In this document: positions 55,649-64,000 of the stretch, piece by piece | How the letters are laid out: each line of letters begins with the position of its first letter | How positions within the stretch are numbered: the stretch's first letter is position 1 | Assembly (NCBI RefSeq): GCF_003985145.1 | Contig: NZ_ML133521.1 | Location: 868,001-932,000 of the forward strand | Direction of reading: 5' to 3' | Length of the DNA: 64,000 nucleotides | Source: Rhizobium anhuiense | GTDB taxonomy: Bacteria; Pseudomonadota; Alphaproteobacteria; Rhizobiales; Rhizobiaceae | Notes under the pieces: generated by a model | Told to the model about the DNA's origin: nothing | The model's database searches: none | What the model saw: only the letters and a program-made list of their open reading frames with translations | Translations under genes and position numbers: made by a program

Positions 55649-56407
55649 TCAATCCTTCGACACCGAGAAGCTGAGCCTGGCGTCACCGAGCAGGATGTCG
55701 ATGTCGCCGGGTTCGGTCAGTTCGATCGCGCCGCTCAACGTGCCCGTCGTGATGAGCGCGCCTGCCTTCAGCGATGTCTCGGGGCGCAAACCGTCATTGG
55801 CGTAATCGATCAGCCAGGTGAGAACGTCGCCCTTCGGATGCTGCGCCGGGCCATCATAGATCGTGCGGCCGGCATGGGTGACCTTGAGCGGCGTTCCGCC
55901 GACGGTGTCGACGACGCTTTTTTCGAGCGTCGGACCGAGCACATAGCCGCTATTGCCGAGGCGGTCGGCGACGAACAGCAGAAACGAAACGCTGCCGCTC
56001 TCGCTGACGGCGCTGACCAGCAGCTCGGCGCCGAGATGGACAGCGGAGATCGCCCCGACCACTTCGGTGCGGCTGTAGGCTGTGCCCGCGCGGATCGGCA
56101 GGTCGCTGCCGAGGCGCACCGCGATCTCGGTCTCGAATTTCAGGCCCGGATACCAGGGAATATCAGCGCCCGAAACGGCTTCGGCATAGGGATGCAGCGG
56201 AGCAGCGACCGCTTGGCCCTGCGGCGAGACCGTCACCTTCCAGGCATTGCTGGAAACGCCGTCTGCGGCGGCCAGCAAATTCTGCACCTCCATCGCCTGA
56301 TGCAGATCGGCTGGCAGCGCGAAAGTGCTCGTTGCCTCCTGGTGACCGGCCTGGTGCAGGCCGTGAAGCCTGGCTGCAAGGGCGCGCGGATCGAATGTCT
56401 CTGTCAT
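55649..56407 (-). CDS. 2-keto-4-pentenoate hydratase-like protein (FAH family)
   Basis: 252 residues resembling 2-hydroxypenta-2,4-dienoate hydratase / 2-oxo-hept-3-ene-1,7-dioate hydratase. Metal-binding acidic residues lie in KFETEIAVRLG and the AVHLGAELL-type segment; ALITTGTLSGAIELTEPGD near the end is the family signature. It adds water to an unsaturated keto acid in aromatic-ring cleavage routes. It converges with mmsB with 13 bases between stops and is separated from rhaK by 79 bases, so its pathway partner is unclear. Confidence 0.82.
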   Translation of the reverse strand: MTETFDPRALAARLHGLHQAGHQEATSTFALPADLHQAMEVQNLLAAADGVSSNAWKVTVSPQGQAVAAPLHPYAEAVSGADIPWYPGLKFETEIAVRLGSDLPIRAGTAYSRTEVVGAISAVHLGAELLVSAVSESGSVSFLLFVADRLGNSGYVLGPTLEKSVVDTVGGTPLKVTHAGRTIYDGPAQHPKGDVLTWLIDYANDGLRPETSLKAGALITTGTLSGAIELTEPGDIDILLGDARLSFSVSKD

Positions 56408-56486
56408 GCTATCTCCTCGACCTGATTTTCGAGGTGCACACTAACCACAAGACAGGGATGAACAAGGTCCGTTCTTGGAAAAGCTC

Positions 56487-57866
56487 CTATTTCGTCGCCG
56501 CGTACCAGTGGGTGCGATAGGCGGCCAGACCCGGGATATCGGTCGGCGGAATATGCGTTTCGGCACCCGACGCCGGCCGGATGCCGGTCAGAAGGGCCGC
56601 CCCCTGGCTGGTGCCGGTCGAGCCCGGAAGGGCCATGACTTCACGACCGGTTAGGGCGGCGAGCAGCTTGAGATAGGTGCCATTCAGGGCAAAAGGCCCT
56701 TCGACGATAACCGGGCCTTTGGCGCCGATCAGACCGAGGCAGGCATCGGTCATCAAAGCGAGATAGAGGCAGGCAGTTGCATAGCGCTGCTCGCGGCTTG
56801 CCTCTTCGGCGCCGATCCAGCGGCTTGCCTTTCCCGGAAAAGGCCCGGAACCGGCGGCGATATTCGGCAAGAGCATCATGCCCTTGTCGATGACCGGGCC
56901 GATTGCGGCCTGGACGGCCTTTTCGTCGACTGGGCCGATTTCGGCAGAAAGGATCTCGAATTCCCGGCCGCCCATGAAACGCGACGAGGGGACGGCCCGG
57001 CCATAGGCATCGACATTGGCGAGCGCATCGCGGTTGGGGTCGAGATGGTCGAGATCGCCGCCGACGCCGAAATTGATCACCCATGTGCCGGTGGAGACGA
57101 CGGCGAAGGGCGCCTCCCGATGGACCAGATGCGGCAGCAGCGAGGCATTTGAATCGTGAATGCCGCAATAGACCGGCACGGGTGCGGCAAGGCCGAGTTC
57201 TGCGGCGATCTCGGGCAGGACCGGGCCGAGCGCATCGAAGGCGGAGCGGATCGGCGCCATCAGGTCGCGGATCCCGAGCCTGTCGACGAGTGAGGAATAG
57301 CTGCCGACTCTCGGGTTCCACAGATCGGTATGGCAGCCGAGCGAGGTCAGCTCATTGGCGGCAACACCCGTCAACCGCGCCGTCCAATATTGCGCATAGG
57401 TGAGGATGGTCGCAGCTTTAGCGAATTCCTCGGGAAAGGCGGTCTTCTGGTAGTGCAGCTGCGCGCCGACATTGAGGCCCATCGCAAGGCGCGGCGAGAA
57501 GGTTTCGTCGAAGGAGGGACGCAACGCCGTATAGGCATCGCGGATCTCCTGCGGATATTCGTGCTCGTAGTCGATAACAGGCATGGCAAGCGCGCCGTCC
57601 CGGGCAAGGAGTGCTGCGGAAGCACCATGGGTGGTGATCGAAATGGCGTCGAAGCCCGGCTCACGCGCAAGGCTCTTCAGCGCATCGAGGGCGAAGGACC
57701 AGAGCGCCTCTATATCGTAGTGCGGATAGAGACCGGTTTTGATCGCGATGTTCGGCCGCTTCAGCACGGCGATTTCGGCGCCGGTCTCGCTGTCGAGCAC
57801 GACGACCTTGGCATTGGTCTTGCCGATGTCGAGGACGGCGATGCGGTGATAGGAGGGGGCGTTCAT
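56487..57866 (-). CDS. rhaK: Rhamnose/rhamnulose kinase RhaK
   Basis: 459-residue FGGY-family sugar kinase: N-terminal [16 protein letters not shown] phosphate loop, [12 protein letters not shown], catalytic Asp in [21 protein letters not shown], and the C-terminal [12 protein letters not shown] adenosine motif. Last gene of rhaRSTPQUK. Work on R. leguminosarum showed that this kinase is needed for rhamnose transport as well as for catabolism, which sets this system apart from E. coli RhaB. Its start overlaps rhaU by 4 bases. Confidence 0.93.
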   Translation of the reverse strand: MNAPSYHRIAVLDIGKTNAKVVVLDSETGAEIAVLKRPNIAIKTGLYPHYDIEALWSFALDALKSLAREPGFDAISITTHGASAALLARDGALAMPVIDYEHEYPQEIRDAYTALRPSFDETFSPRLAMGLNVGAQLHYQKTAFPEEFAKAATILTYAQYWTARLTGVAANELTSLGCHTDLWNPRVGSYSSLVDRLGIRDLMAPIRSAFDALGPVLPEIAAELGLAAPVPVYCGIHDSNASLLPHLVHREAPFAVVSTGTWVINFGVGGDLDHLDPNRDALANVDAYGRAVPSSRFMGGREFEILSAEIGPVDEKAVQAAIGPVIDKGMMLLPNIAAGSGPFPGKASRWIGAEEASREQRYATACLYLALMTDACLGLIGAKGPVIVEGPFALNGTYLKLLAALTGREVMALPGSTGTSQGAALLTGIRPASGAETHIPPTDIPGLAAYRTHWYAATK

Positions 57867-58183
57867 GGCATATGGAAGAGGGTGACGAGGTCGCTTTGCA
57901 CGGGCGAATTATCCGGATTCGTCGCCATGATATCGGCCATATGGGCCCACCATTTCTTCATCACAGGGTGGTCCGGCAGGCTCGCCATCGTATGGTCGGC
58001 CGGCCGCGTCAGCACGCCGAACAGCGTGTTGGTCTCGCGGTCGAGATGGATGGAATAGTCGCTGGCGCCGGACTTGTGCAGGAGATCGACCAGTTCCGGC
58101 CAGATCTCGTCATGCCGCCTGCGGTATTCGGCTTCCATGCCGGGATGGAGCTGCATCTTGAAGGCGTGTTTTTCTGCTGTCAT
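57863..58183 (-). CDS. rhaU: L-rhamnose mutarotase RhaU
   Basis: 106-residue small alpha/beta protein interconverting rhamnose anomers. Catalytic/ligand residues: [19 protein letters not shown] near the N-terminus (part shown), [15 protein letters not shown], and the C-terminal [17 protein letters not shown]. Overlaps rhaQ and rhaK by 4 bases at each end. Confidence 0.94.
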   Translation of the reverse strand: MTAEKHAFKMQLHPGMEAEYRRRHDEIWPELVDLLHKSGASDYSIHLDRETNTLFGVLTRPADHTMASLPDHPVMKKWWAHMADIMATNPDNSPVQSDLVTLFHMP

Positions 58184-59187
58184 CGGGAACTCATGAGCTT
58201 GACGCGGCGGGCGATGATCGGGATGGCGATGGTGATGATCAGAAGCAGGCCGATGAAGATCGACATGACGATGCCGGGCACGTTCAAGAGGCCGAGGCCG
58301 AAGGTGACGAGGCCCATGACGAAGGCGGCGATGACGACGCCACCGATCGTGCCGGAGCCACCGAGGATCGAGATACCGCCGAGCACGACCATGGTGACGA
58401 CTTCGAGTTCCCAGCCCTGGGCGATCGACGGCCGGGTCGAGCCGAGGCGCGAGGTCAGGCAGACGGCGGCGACGCCGCTCATGACGCCGGTCAGCAGGAA
58501 GAGGATGAATTTGACGCGCTCGACCGGGATGCCGGAGAAGCGGGCGGCGAAGTCGTTATTGCCGATCGCATAGACCTGCCGGCCGAAATTCGTCGCATGC
58601 AAGAGGATGGCGAAGAGGATCGCCAGCACGATGAAGAGCACGAATTCGAAGGAGAACACCCAGACGACATAACCCTGGCCGAAATAGGCAAAATCGGCCG
58701 GGTATTTGCCATAGGCCTGGTCGCCGAGCACGATATAGGAAATGCCGCGGAACAGGCTCATCGTGCCGATGGTGACGACGATCGACGGCAGTTTCAGCAC
58801 CGAGACCAGCACGCCGTTGAAGGTGCCGCAGGCAAGACCGGTGCCGATGCCAATCGCGACCAGGCCCGGCGTGCCGATCCCGACTTGCGCCGCCGCGCCC
58901 ATCGCCGTCGAGGCGAGCGCGATGATCGCGGCGACCGAGAGGTCGATTTCGCCAGCGATGACCAGCAGTGCCATGGCGAAGGCGATCATCGCCTTTTCGG
59001 TAAAGTTGAAGGTGGCGTCCGAAAGGTTCCAGGCATCGAGGAAATAGGGCGAGGCCAAGGAATTGAAGATGAAGATCAGGACGGCGACCGCAAAGAGCAG
59101 CACTTCCCAGCTTGCAAGGATGCGGCGGAAGGGTGTGCCGAGGCGGTCGGGAATGACCCGCTTTTCATGTGTGGACACGGTGCTCAT
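58180..59187 (-). CDS. rhaQ: Rhamnose ABC transporter permease RhaQ
   Basis: 335 residues, CUT2-type permease with about ten transmembrane helices; [18 protein letters not shown] and [17 protein letters not shown] are the family segments. ATG 59187 overlaps the rhaP stop (ATGA), which decides this start over the open frame further upstream. Confidence 0.93.
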   Translation of the reverse strand: MSTVSTHEKRVIPDRLGTPFRRILASWEVLLFAVAVLIFIFNSLASPYFLDAWNLSDATFNFTEKAMIAFAMALLVIAGEIDLSVAAIIALASTAMGAAAQVGIGTPGLVAIGIGTGLACGTFNGVLVSVLKLPSIVVTIGTMSLFRGISYIVLGDQAYGKYPADFAYFGQGYVVWVFSFEFVLFIVLAILFAILLHATNFGRQVYAIGNNDFAARFSGIPVERVKFILFLLTGVMSGVAAVCLTSRLGSTRPSIAQGWELEVVTMVVLGGISILGGSGTIGGVVIAAFVMGLVTFGLGLLNVPGIVMSIFIGLLLIITIAIPIIARRVKLMSSR

Positions 59188-60185
59188 GCTGCTGCCTCCG
59201 TTCTGACCTCGGCTGCCGCGCGGTCGCGCAGGATGATGCGGCCGCGGTTGCGCTCGCGCCGAGCATTGAAGGCGACGGCGAGAATGATGACGGTTCCGGA
59301 GATCGCCATCTGCGTGAAGGGTGAAATGCCGATCACCGGCAGCGCATTCTTGATGACGCCGAGGAAAAGTGCGCCGAGCACGGTGCCGGCGACCGACCCG
59401 ACACCGCCGGCAATCGAGATGCCGCCGATGACGCAGGCCGCGACGCTGTCGAGTTCGAAGCCGTTGGCGATATCGACATAGGCGACGGCGTAACGCGATA
59501 CCCAGAGATAGCTCGCCAGGCCGGCGAGCGCGCCCGACAGGACGAAGGCGAGGAATTTCGTCCAGCCCGTATCGATGCCGGCATAGACGGCCGCGGTCGG
59601 ATTGCCGCCGGTCGCATAGGCCGAGCGGCCAAACTGGGTATATCGGAGCAGGACATACATCAGGAGCACGATAACGATCCCCACCCAGCCGAGGACGGGC
59701 AGGCCGAGGATCGGCGTGCGCGGCACCGACAGGAAGACCGGCGTCATCTGATGGGCGTTGACCCAAGCCCCACCCGACAGCACGAAGGCCATGCCGCGAT
59801 AGATGGTGAGCGTGCCAAGCGTGACGACGATCGGCGGAATTTCGAGCGCCCAGACAAGAAAGCCGTTGATGGCGCCGAGGCAGGCGCCAATGACGATCGC
59901 GGCAAGGATGAGCAGGACGAGCGGCAGGTCGGGATAGGCGGCATTCATCATCGCGATCGCCATGCCGGTGAAGGCGAGGTTGGCGGCAACCGACAGGTCG
60001 ATCGATTTTGTCAGGATGACCGTCATCTGCGCCAGCGCCAGGATGATCAGGATGGAGGTATCGTTGAAAATGCCGGCGAGATTCTCCGGCGTTGCGAAAT
60101 CGGCAGCGCGCGTCGAAAAGATCGCGATCATCACGACGATGATGGCGAAGAGCAGGGTTTCGCGTTTTCTGATCAGTCTTGCCAT
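59184..60185 (-). CDS. rhaP: Rhamnose ABC transporter permease RhaP
   Basis: 333 residues, CUT2-type permease. TKSIDLSVAANLAFTGMA and CVIGGISIAGGVGSVAG correspond to the segments in RhaQ, with which it should form the membrane channel. Starts 9 bases after rhaT. Confidence 0.93.
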   Translation of the reverse strand: MARLIRKRETLLFAIIVVMIAIFSTRAADFATPENLAGIFNDTSILIILALAQMTVILTKSIDLSVAANLAFTGMAIAMMNAAYPDLPLVLLILAAIVIGACLGAINGFLVWALEIPPIVVTLGTLTIYRGMAFVLSGGAWVNAHQMTPVFLSVPRTPILGLPVLGWVGIVIVLLMYVLLRYTQFGRSAYATGGNPTAAVYAGIDTGWTKFLAFVLSGALAGLASYLWVSRYAVAYVDIANGFELDSVAACVIGGISIAGGVGSVAGTVLGALFLGVIKNALPVIGISPFTQMAISGTVIILAVAFNARRERNRGRIILRDRAAAEVRTEAAA

Positions 60186-60194
60186 GTGTCTACC

Positions 60195-61733
60195 TCATGC
60201 ATTGCCGGTGGCGGCGCGCACCAGCGCTTCCGGTGACAGTTCGGCGCGTTCGAAAATTCCGGCAGACAGGCCTTCCTTCATCACCAGCACGCGGTCCGAC
60301 ATGCCGATGATTTCGGGCAGTTCGGATGAGACCATGATGATCGACAGGCCCTCGGCGGCGAGTTCGCTGATGAAGCCGTGCACGGCCGCCTTCGAGCCGA
60401 TATCGATGCCCTTGGTGGGTTCGTCGAGGATGATGACCTTCGGCGCGGTCGCCAGCCATTTGCCGATGACGACCTTCTGCTGGTTGCCGCCCGACAGCGT
60501 GCCGACCGGCACGGAAAGGGCCGCGGCGCGCAAATCCAGCCGCTCGGCATATTTGCGGGCGAGCGCGAATTCTTCGGCCGCCCTGAGGAAACCCCGGCGC
60601 GAGGTGCGGGCCAGTGACGGCAGTGTCATGTTCTGGAAGATCGGCATCGGCAGCGCCAGTCCATGGCGGCCGCGTTCCTCCGGCACGTAAACGATGCCGG
60701 CGCGGATCGCATCCTGCGGCGAATGGATGGTGATCTCGCGGCCTTCGAGCATCATCTTGCCGGAGAGCGGCCTGGTGATGCCGAAGAGCGATTGCGACAG
60801 TTCCGAGCGGCCGGCGCCGATCAGGCCGTATATGCCGAGAATCTCGCCCTGGCGCAGGGTGAAGGAGATGTCGCGGAACTCGGTGCGATGGCTGTAATGA
60901 CTGATCTCGAGAACCGGGCCGCCAATGGCGACATCGATCTTCGGAAAGGCGTTTTCGACGTCGCGGCCGACCATCATGCGGACGATCTCGTCCTGCGGCG
61001 TCTCCTTGAGCCGGCCCTGGCCGACGGCGCGGCCGTCGCGGAAGACGACGAAGTCGTCGGCGATCTCGTAAACCTCGTCGAACTTGTGGCTGATGAACAG
61101 GATCGCCTTGCCCTGTTCCTTCAGGCCCCGGACGATGCGGAAGAGATCGTCGATCTCCTTGCGGGAGAGGGCTGCCGTCGGTTCGTCCATGATGACGATG
61201 CGGGCCTCGATCGAGAGTGCGCGCGCAATCGCCACCAGATGGCGCTGCGCGATCGAGAGGTCCTTCAGCCGGATCGTCGGATCGATATTGCTTTCGAGCG
61301 CGGTCAGCAGCGCCTTGGCGCGGCTGTTCATCGTCTGCCAATCGATGGTGCGCCAACGTGTGCGCGGCGCATGGCCGAGGAAGATGTTTTCGGCAACCGT
61401 CAGCTCGTCGAACAGCACGGTTTCCTGATGGATGGCGGTGACGCCGGCATCGATCGCGGCCTGGGCGCTGGCGAAGGTTACCGGCCGGCCGTCGACGAGG
61501 ATCTCGCCTTCATTCGGCCGGTAGATTCCGGTCAGGATCTTGACGAGCGTCGATTTGCCGGCACCGTTTTCGCCGATCAGCGCCGTCACCGTGCCGGGAT
61601 GCAGCGCGATGCTGACATTGTCGAGCGCCTTCACGCCCGGGAAGATCTGGGAGATGCCGCGCATTTCCAGAATGGCTGGCGCATCACCGGTTTTGCTGTC
61701 CGTGGCGGTTTGTTGAAAGGCGGCGTTCATCAA
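60195..61733 (-). CDS. rhaT: Rhamnose ABC transporter ATPase RhaT
   Basis: 512 residues with two ABC domains, the CUT2 pattern. First half: Walker A GENGAGKST, LSIAQRHLVAIARAL, IMDEPTAAL. Second half: degenerate GLIGAGRSELSQSL in place of Walker A, signature LSGGNQQKVVIGKWLA, and LDEPTKGIDIGSK. Separated from rhaS by 69 bases that hold a strong hairpin. Not related to the E. coli symporter also called RhaT. Confidence 0.94.
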   Translation of the reverse strand: MMNAAFQQTATDSKTGDAPAILEMRGISQIFPGVKALDNVSIALHPGTVTALIGENGAGKSTLVKILTGIYRPNEGEILVDGRPVTFASAQAAIDAGVTAIHQETVLFDELTVAENIFLGHAPRTRWRTIDWQTMNSRAKALLTALESNIDPTIRLKDLSIAQRHLVAIARALSIEARIVIMDEPTAALSRKEIDDLFRIVRGLKEQGKAILFISHKFDEVYEIADDFVVFRDGRAVGQGRLKETPQDEIVRMMVGRDVENAFPKIDVAIGGPVLEISHYSHRTEFRDISFTLRQGEILGIYGLIGAGRSELSQSLFGITRPLSGKMMLEGREITIHSPQDAIRAGIVYVPEERGRHGLALPMPIFQNMTLPSLARTSRRGFLRAAEEFALARKYAERLDLRAAALSVPVGTLSGGNQQKVVIGKWLATAPKVIILDEPTKGIDIGSKAAVHGFISELAAEGLSIIMVSSELPEIIGMSDRVLVMKEGLSAGIFERAELSPEALVRAATGNA

Positions 61734-61758
61734 GCTTCTACCAGTGTCGAATGAGAAT

Positions 61759-61782
61759 CCCGGCGGCCGTCGAGCCGCCGGG
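61759..61782 (-). other. Hairpin between rhaS and rhaT
   Basis: CCCGGCGGC (61759-61767) and GCCGCCGGG (61774-61782) form a perfect nine-base stem with a six-base loop just past the rhaS stop. The minus transcript lacks a U-tract after it, so it is more likely an mRNA 3'-end stabiliser than a full terminator. Confidence 0.55.
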
Positions 61783-61802
61783 CTTTTATGCGTCGCTCCG
61801 GA

Positions 61803-62798
61803 TCAGAAGACCTTGGAGAACTGGTCGATGTTCGAAGCATTGTAGACGAAGGGATCGGCCATGGCGGCTTCGCCGTTGTCGCCGACCTTGATCTTGCCCA
61901 TGCGGCCGACTTCGATCTCGCTGCCCGGCTTGCCGTCGGTTTCGCCCTTGACGAGGCGATAGGCGATCTGCGTTGCGGAGTAGCCGAGGTCGATCGGGTT
62001 CCAGATGGCGAATTCCTTCGTGGCGCCCGACTTGATCGCGCCGGCCATTTCGGAAGGCAGACCGAGGCCGGTGACGTAGACCTTGCCGACAAGGCCCTTG
62101 TCTTCGACGACCTTCGAAGCAGCGAGAACGCCGACCGTCGTCGGAGCGACGATGACCTTGACGTTCGGGTTCGACTTCAACAGGCCTTCGGCTTCACGAT
62201 AGGACTTGTCCGAGAGGTCGTCGCCATAAACTGTCGTGACGAGGTTGAGGCCCGGGAAATCCTTGAGCTGCTTCTTCATCTGGTCGATCCAGATGTTCTG
62301 GTTGGTCGAGGTGGTCGTTGCCGACAGGATGGCGAAGTCGCCCTTGCCGCCGTCGAGATGGTCCTTGGCGAGCGTCAGGCACATCTTGCCGATCAGCTCG
62401 TTGGACGACGGGTTGAGCTGCAGGATACGGCCTTCAGGCGCGACGCCCGAATCCCAGGAGATCACCTTGATGCCGCGTTGCGCCGCCTTCTTCAGCGCCG
62501 GAACGAGCGCGTCAGGATCATTGGCCGAAACGGCGATGGCGTTGACGCCCTGGGCGATCAGCGAATTGATGACTTCGATCTGGCCTTCGGCCGTCGTCGA
62601 CGTCGGACCGGTATAGATGACCTCGACACCGCCGAGTTCCTTGGCGGCTTCCTGCGCGCCCTTGTTGGCGGCATCGAAGAAGCCGTTGCCGAGCGACTTG
62701 ACGACGAGGCCGATCTTGATGTCGGCGGCGCTGGCCGTTCCCGCCATCATGGCGACGGCAAATGCCACGCCGATTGCGAGTTTCTTTGCGAGTTTCAT
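61803..62798 (-). CDS. rhaS: Rhamnose-binding protein RhaS
   Basis: 331-residue periplasmic binding protein of the CUT2 class. Signal peptide ends ASAADIK; mature start IKIGLVVKSLGNGFFDAANKG-like (here KIGLVVKSLGNGFFDAA), ISWDSGVAPEGR, and GLGLPSEMAGAIKSG. GGGAGG stands eight bases ahead of ATG 62798, which settles the start. It delivers L-rhamnose to RhaPQT. Name follows the R. leguminosarum scheme, not the E. coli regulator RhaS. Confidence 0.94.
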   Translation of the reverse strand: MKLAKKLAIGVAFAVAMMAGTASAADIKIGLVVKSLGNGFFDAANKGAQEAAKELGGVEVIYTGPTSTTAEGQIEVINSLIAQGVNAIAVSANDPDALVPALKKAAQRGIKVISWDSGVAPEGRILQLNPSSNELIGKMCLTLAKDHLDGGKGDFAILSATTTSTNQNIWIDQMKKQLKDFPGLNLVTTVYGDDLSDKSYREAEGLLKSNPNVKVIVAPTTVGVLAASKVVEDKGLVGKVYVTGLGLPSEMAGAIKSGATKEFAIWNPIDLGYSATQIAYRLVKGETDGKPGSEIEVGRMGKIKVGDNGEAAMADPFVYNASNIDQFSKVF

Positions 62799-62846
62799 GC
62801 TTTCATCCTCCCACTTGATTGACACTCTTCACACCTGGCCGGCGCC

Positions 62847-63659
62847 TCATGCGACCGACGAGGAATCCTCCTTGATTGCCTGTGCGACCGGGCTCGCGAC
62901 AATGAGCCTGATGCCGGCATTTTCGATCATCCTGGCGGCTTCCTCCGGAATGCCGTCATCGGTGATCACAGTCGACACACGCTCGAGCGGGCAAAGAATG
63001 AGGCTCGAGCGGCGATGGAACTTGCTGGAATCGGCCATGACGACCAATTCGTCGGCCTGATGCATCAGCTTCTGTTCGCTCTGGATGATCAGCGCGTCGG
63101 CTTCCATGATGCCGAGCGGGCCGATACCCTGCGCGCCGATGAAGAAACGGCGGGCGTAGAAATTGCGGATCGCGTCATTGTCGAAGGGGGAGAGGATCAG
63201 GCTCTGTTCGCGATAGATCGCGCCGCCCGGCACTGTCACCGTGTTCTTCGAATGCTTGACCAGATGTTCGGCGATCGCGAAGGAGTTGGTCATCACCTGC
63301 AGGCGGTGCGCCGCCATGAAATGCACCATCTGGAAGGTGGTCGTGCCGCCATTGATGATGATCGCGTCACCCGGATCGCAAAGCTCGACCGCCTGGCGGG
63401 CGATTGCGCGTTTCTTGTCGATGTTGACCGATTCCGAAACACGGAAAGGGCGCCCGGCAAGATTGCCGAGCTGCGGTGGATGCACCGCCTCGGCGCCGCC
63501 GCGCACACGCCGGATCTTGCCCTGGACATGAAGAGCCGCGATGTCGCGCCGGATCGTCGCCTCGGAAGCCTCGGTCAGTTCGGAAATATCCTGAACCGTC
63601 ACGACGGACTTTTCCTGAACGGCGCTCAGAATAATGCGATGGCGTTCGCGTTCGTGCAT
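62847..63659 (-). CDS. rhaR: DeoR-family repressor RhaR
   Basis: 270 residues. N-terminal DeoR helix-turn-helix (VTVQDISELTEASEATIRRD) and IRRVRGGA, then the sugar-phosphate-binding DeoRC domain with INGGTTTFQMV and the GAQGIGPLGIM segment. In R. leguminosarum this gene is a negative regulator of the rha locus. First gene of rhaRSTPQUK, 48 bases ahead of rhaS, divergent from rhaD. Confidence 0.93.
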   Translation of the reverse strand: MHERERHRIILSAVQEKSVVTVQDISELTEASEATIRRDIAALHVQGKIRRVRGGAEAVHPPQLGNLAGRPFRVSESVNIDKKRAIARQAVELCDPGDAIIINGGTTTFQMVHFMAAHRLQVMTNSFAIAEHLVKHSKNTVTVPGGAIYREQSLILSPFDNDAIRNFYARRFFIGAQGIGPLGIMEADALIIQSEQKLMHQADELVVMADSSKFHRRSSLILCPLERVSTVITDDGIPEEAARMIENAGIRLIVASPVAQAIKEDSSSVA

Positions 63660-63678
63660 GGGGCTCCTCCTTCAATCG

Positions 63679-63720
63679 TTTATTTCCCACATATGACAAT
63701 GTGTCAATCAAAAACGATCA
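63679..63720 (-). promoter_or_regulatory. rhaR promoter with overlapping operator motif
   Basis: Minus strand: the 19-base motif TGATCGTTTTTGATTGACA (63702-63720) ends in a consensus -35 TTGACA. After 17 bases AATAAA (63679-63684) serves as -10. The same 19-base motif with one change lies inverted at 63756-63774. Confidence 0.7.
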
Positions 63721-63755
63721 TAAATTTTCATATTGCGCTGCACAATAATCGAATT

Positions 63756-63798
63756 TGATCGTTTTCGATTGACAAGCTGCGTTTTGATGAGCGATACC
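63756..63798 (+). promoter_or_regulatory. rhaD promoter with overlapping operator motif
   Basis: Plus strand: TGATCGTTTTCGATTGACA (63756-63774) differs at one base from the inverted copy and also ends in -35 TTGACA (63769-63774). GATACC at 63793-63798 is a weak -10. The two motifs are placed symmetrically, with 35 bases between them, so one repressor could close both promoters. Confidence 0.7.
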
Positions 63799-63809
63799 GT
63801 CAACGAAAA

Positions 63810-63831
63810 GGGGCGCGAACCCTCGCGCCCC
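63810..63831 (+). other. 5'-leader hairpin of rhaD
   Basis: GGGGCGCG (63810-63817) and CGCGCCCC (63824-63831) form a perfect eight-base GC stem with a six-base loop, near the expected 5' end of the rhaD mRNA and 27 bases ahead of its start. No U-tract. Confidence 0.6.
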
Positions 63832-63858
63832 GATGACGATTTCATATGGGAGGATGAC

Positions 63859-64000
63859 ATGGCGGCGAACGTCCGGCTTCTGGAAAACCGGTGGGATGAT
63901 GGTTACGCGGCAGGTCTCGACGAGCCCGGCAAGCTGCTTTATCGCTCCAACCTGCTCGGCGCCGACAAGCGCATCACCAATTACGGCGGCGGCAACACCT
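63859..64000 (+). CDS. rhaD: RhaD, aldolase/dehydrogenase of rhamnose breakdown, 3' end cut off
   Basis: The first 47 residues are present (MAANVRLLENRWDDGYAAG, then GKLLYRSNLLGADKRITNYG). They match the start of the rhizobial bifunctional rhamnulose-1-phosphate aldolase / short-chain alcohol dehydrogenase, about 700 residues. GGGAGGATGAC leads to ATG 63859. An in-frame ATG at 63787 is rejected because it lies inside the promoter. In the known locus rhaI (isomerase) follows. Confidence 0.9.
   Translation, partial: MAANVRLLENRWDDGYAAGLDEPGKLLYRSNLLGADKRITNYGGGNT

Noticed and set aside
63787..63858. In-frame upstream ATG for RhaD
   Set aside because: It would start inside the promoter, before the expected transcription start, and lacks a ribosome binding site; 63859 has GGGAGG.

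Overview
The window looks like a GC-rich replicon of a Rhizobium species of the R. leguminosarum / R. etli complex. The main reasons are the rhamnose locus at the right end, whose order rhaR-S-T-P-Q-U-K with rhaD divergent matches the locus worked out in R. leguminosarum; a RopA-like porin; a kdp operon followed by a ptsN-like gene; and several intergenic palindromes of the kind scattered through Rhizobium genomes. No rRNA, tRNA, CRISPR array, phage or insertion sequence was recognised. Many genes overlap by 1 to 4 bases, so operons can be read with confidence. The rhamnose locus is plasmid-borne in some strains, so this may be a megaplasmid or chromid, but the window does not decide that.

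Region 1 (1-15.8 kb) looks like a stress and genome-maintenance block. After a truncated HPPD-like gene and an SDR come glgX, a type IB topoisomerase and a stand-alone LigD-type polymerase/primase. Next are a GST / DUF3175 / Lys-rich small-protein operon, an orphan hybrid histidine kinase, tiny membrane proteins, a DUF2934 protein, a UdgX-type uracil-DNA glycosylase, a cardiolipin synthase and an EEP-family hydrolase. Five upstream sequences fit the alphaproteobacterial general-stress sigma factor (EcfG/RpoE2) pattern GGAAC-N16/17-(C)GTT. They are at 1803, 7389, 7447, 11121 and 11627. I infer that much of this block belongs to the general stress response.

Region 2 (16-32.6 kb) holds transport and periplasmic genes: an exported type-B carboxylesterase; a gntR / PLP-enzyme / CUT1 sugar-type ABC transporter / metallophosphoesterase operon; peptidase T; a SleB-like cell-wall hydrolase lipoprotein; the sulfate transporter sbp-cysTWA; and a porin. 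Region 3 (32.6-41.8 kb) is the complete high-affinity K+ system kdpFABC-kdpDE-ptsN on the minus strand. It includes two very small membrane-protein genes, one ahead of kdpF and one between kdpA and kdpB, and a KdpE-like direct repeat upstream.

Region 4 (42-56.4 kb) contains a polyol dehydrogenase, DedA, a flavin disulfide reductase with a DUF4126-like membrane partner, glutaryl-CoA dehydrogenase, a cupin, and a LysR-divergent branched-chain-type ABC transporter followed by a GMC oxidoreductase, 3-hydroxyisobutyrate dehydrogenase and a convergent hydratase. Region 5 (56.5-64 kb) is the L-rhamnose uptake and catabolism locus. RhaR probably controls both divergent promoters through a 19-base inverted motif that contains each -35 box.
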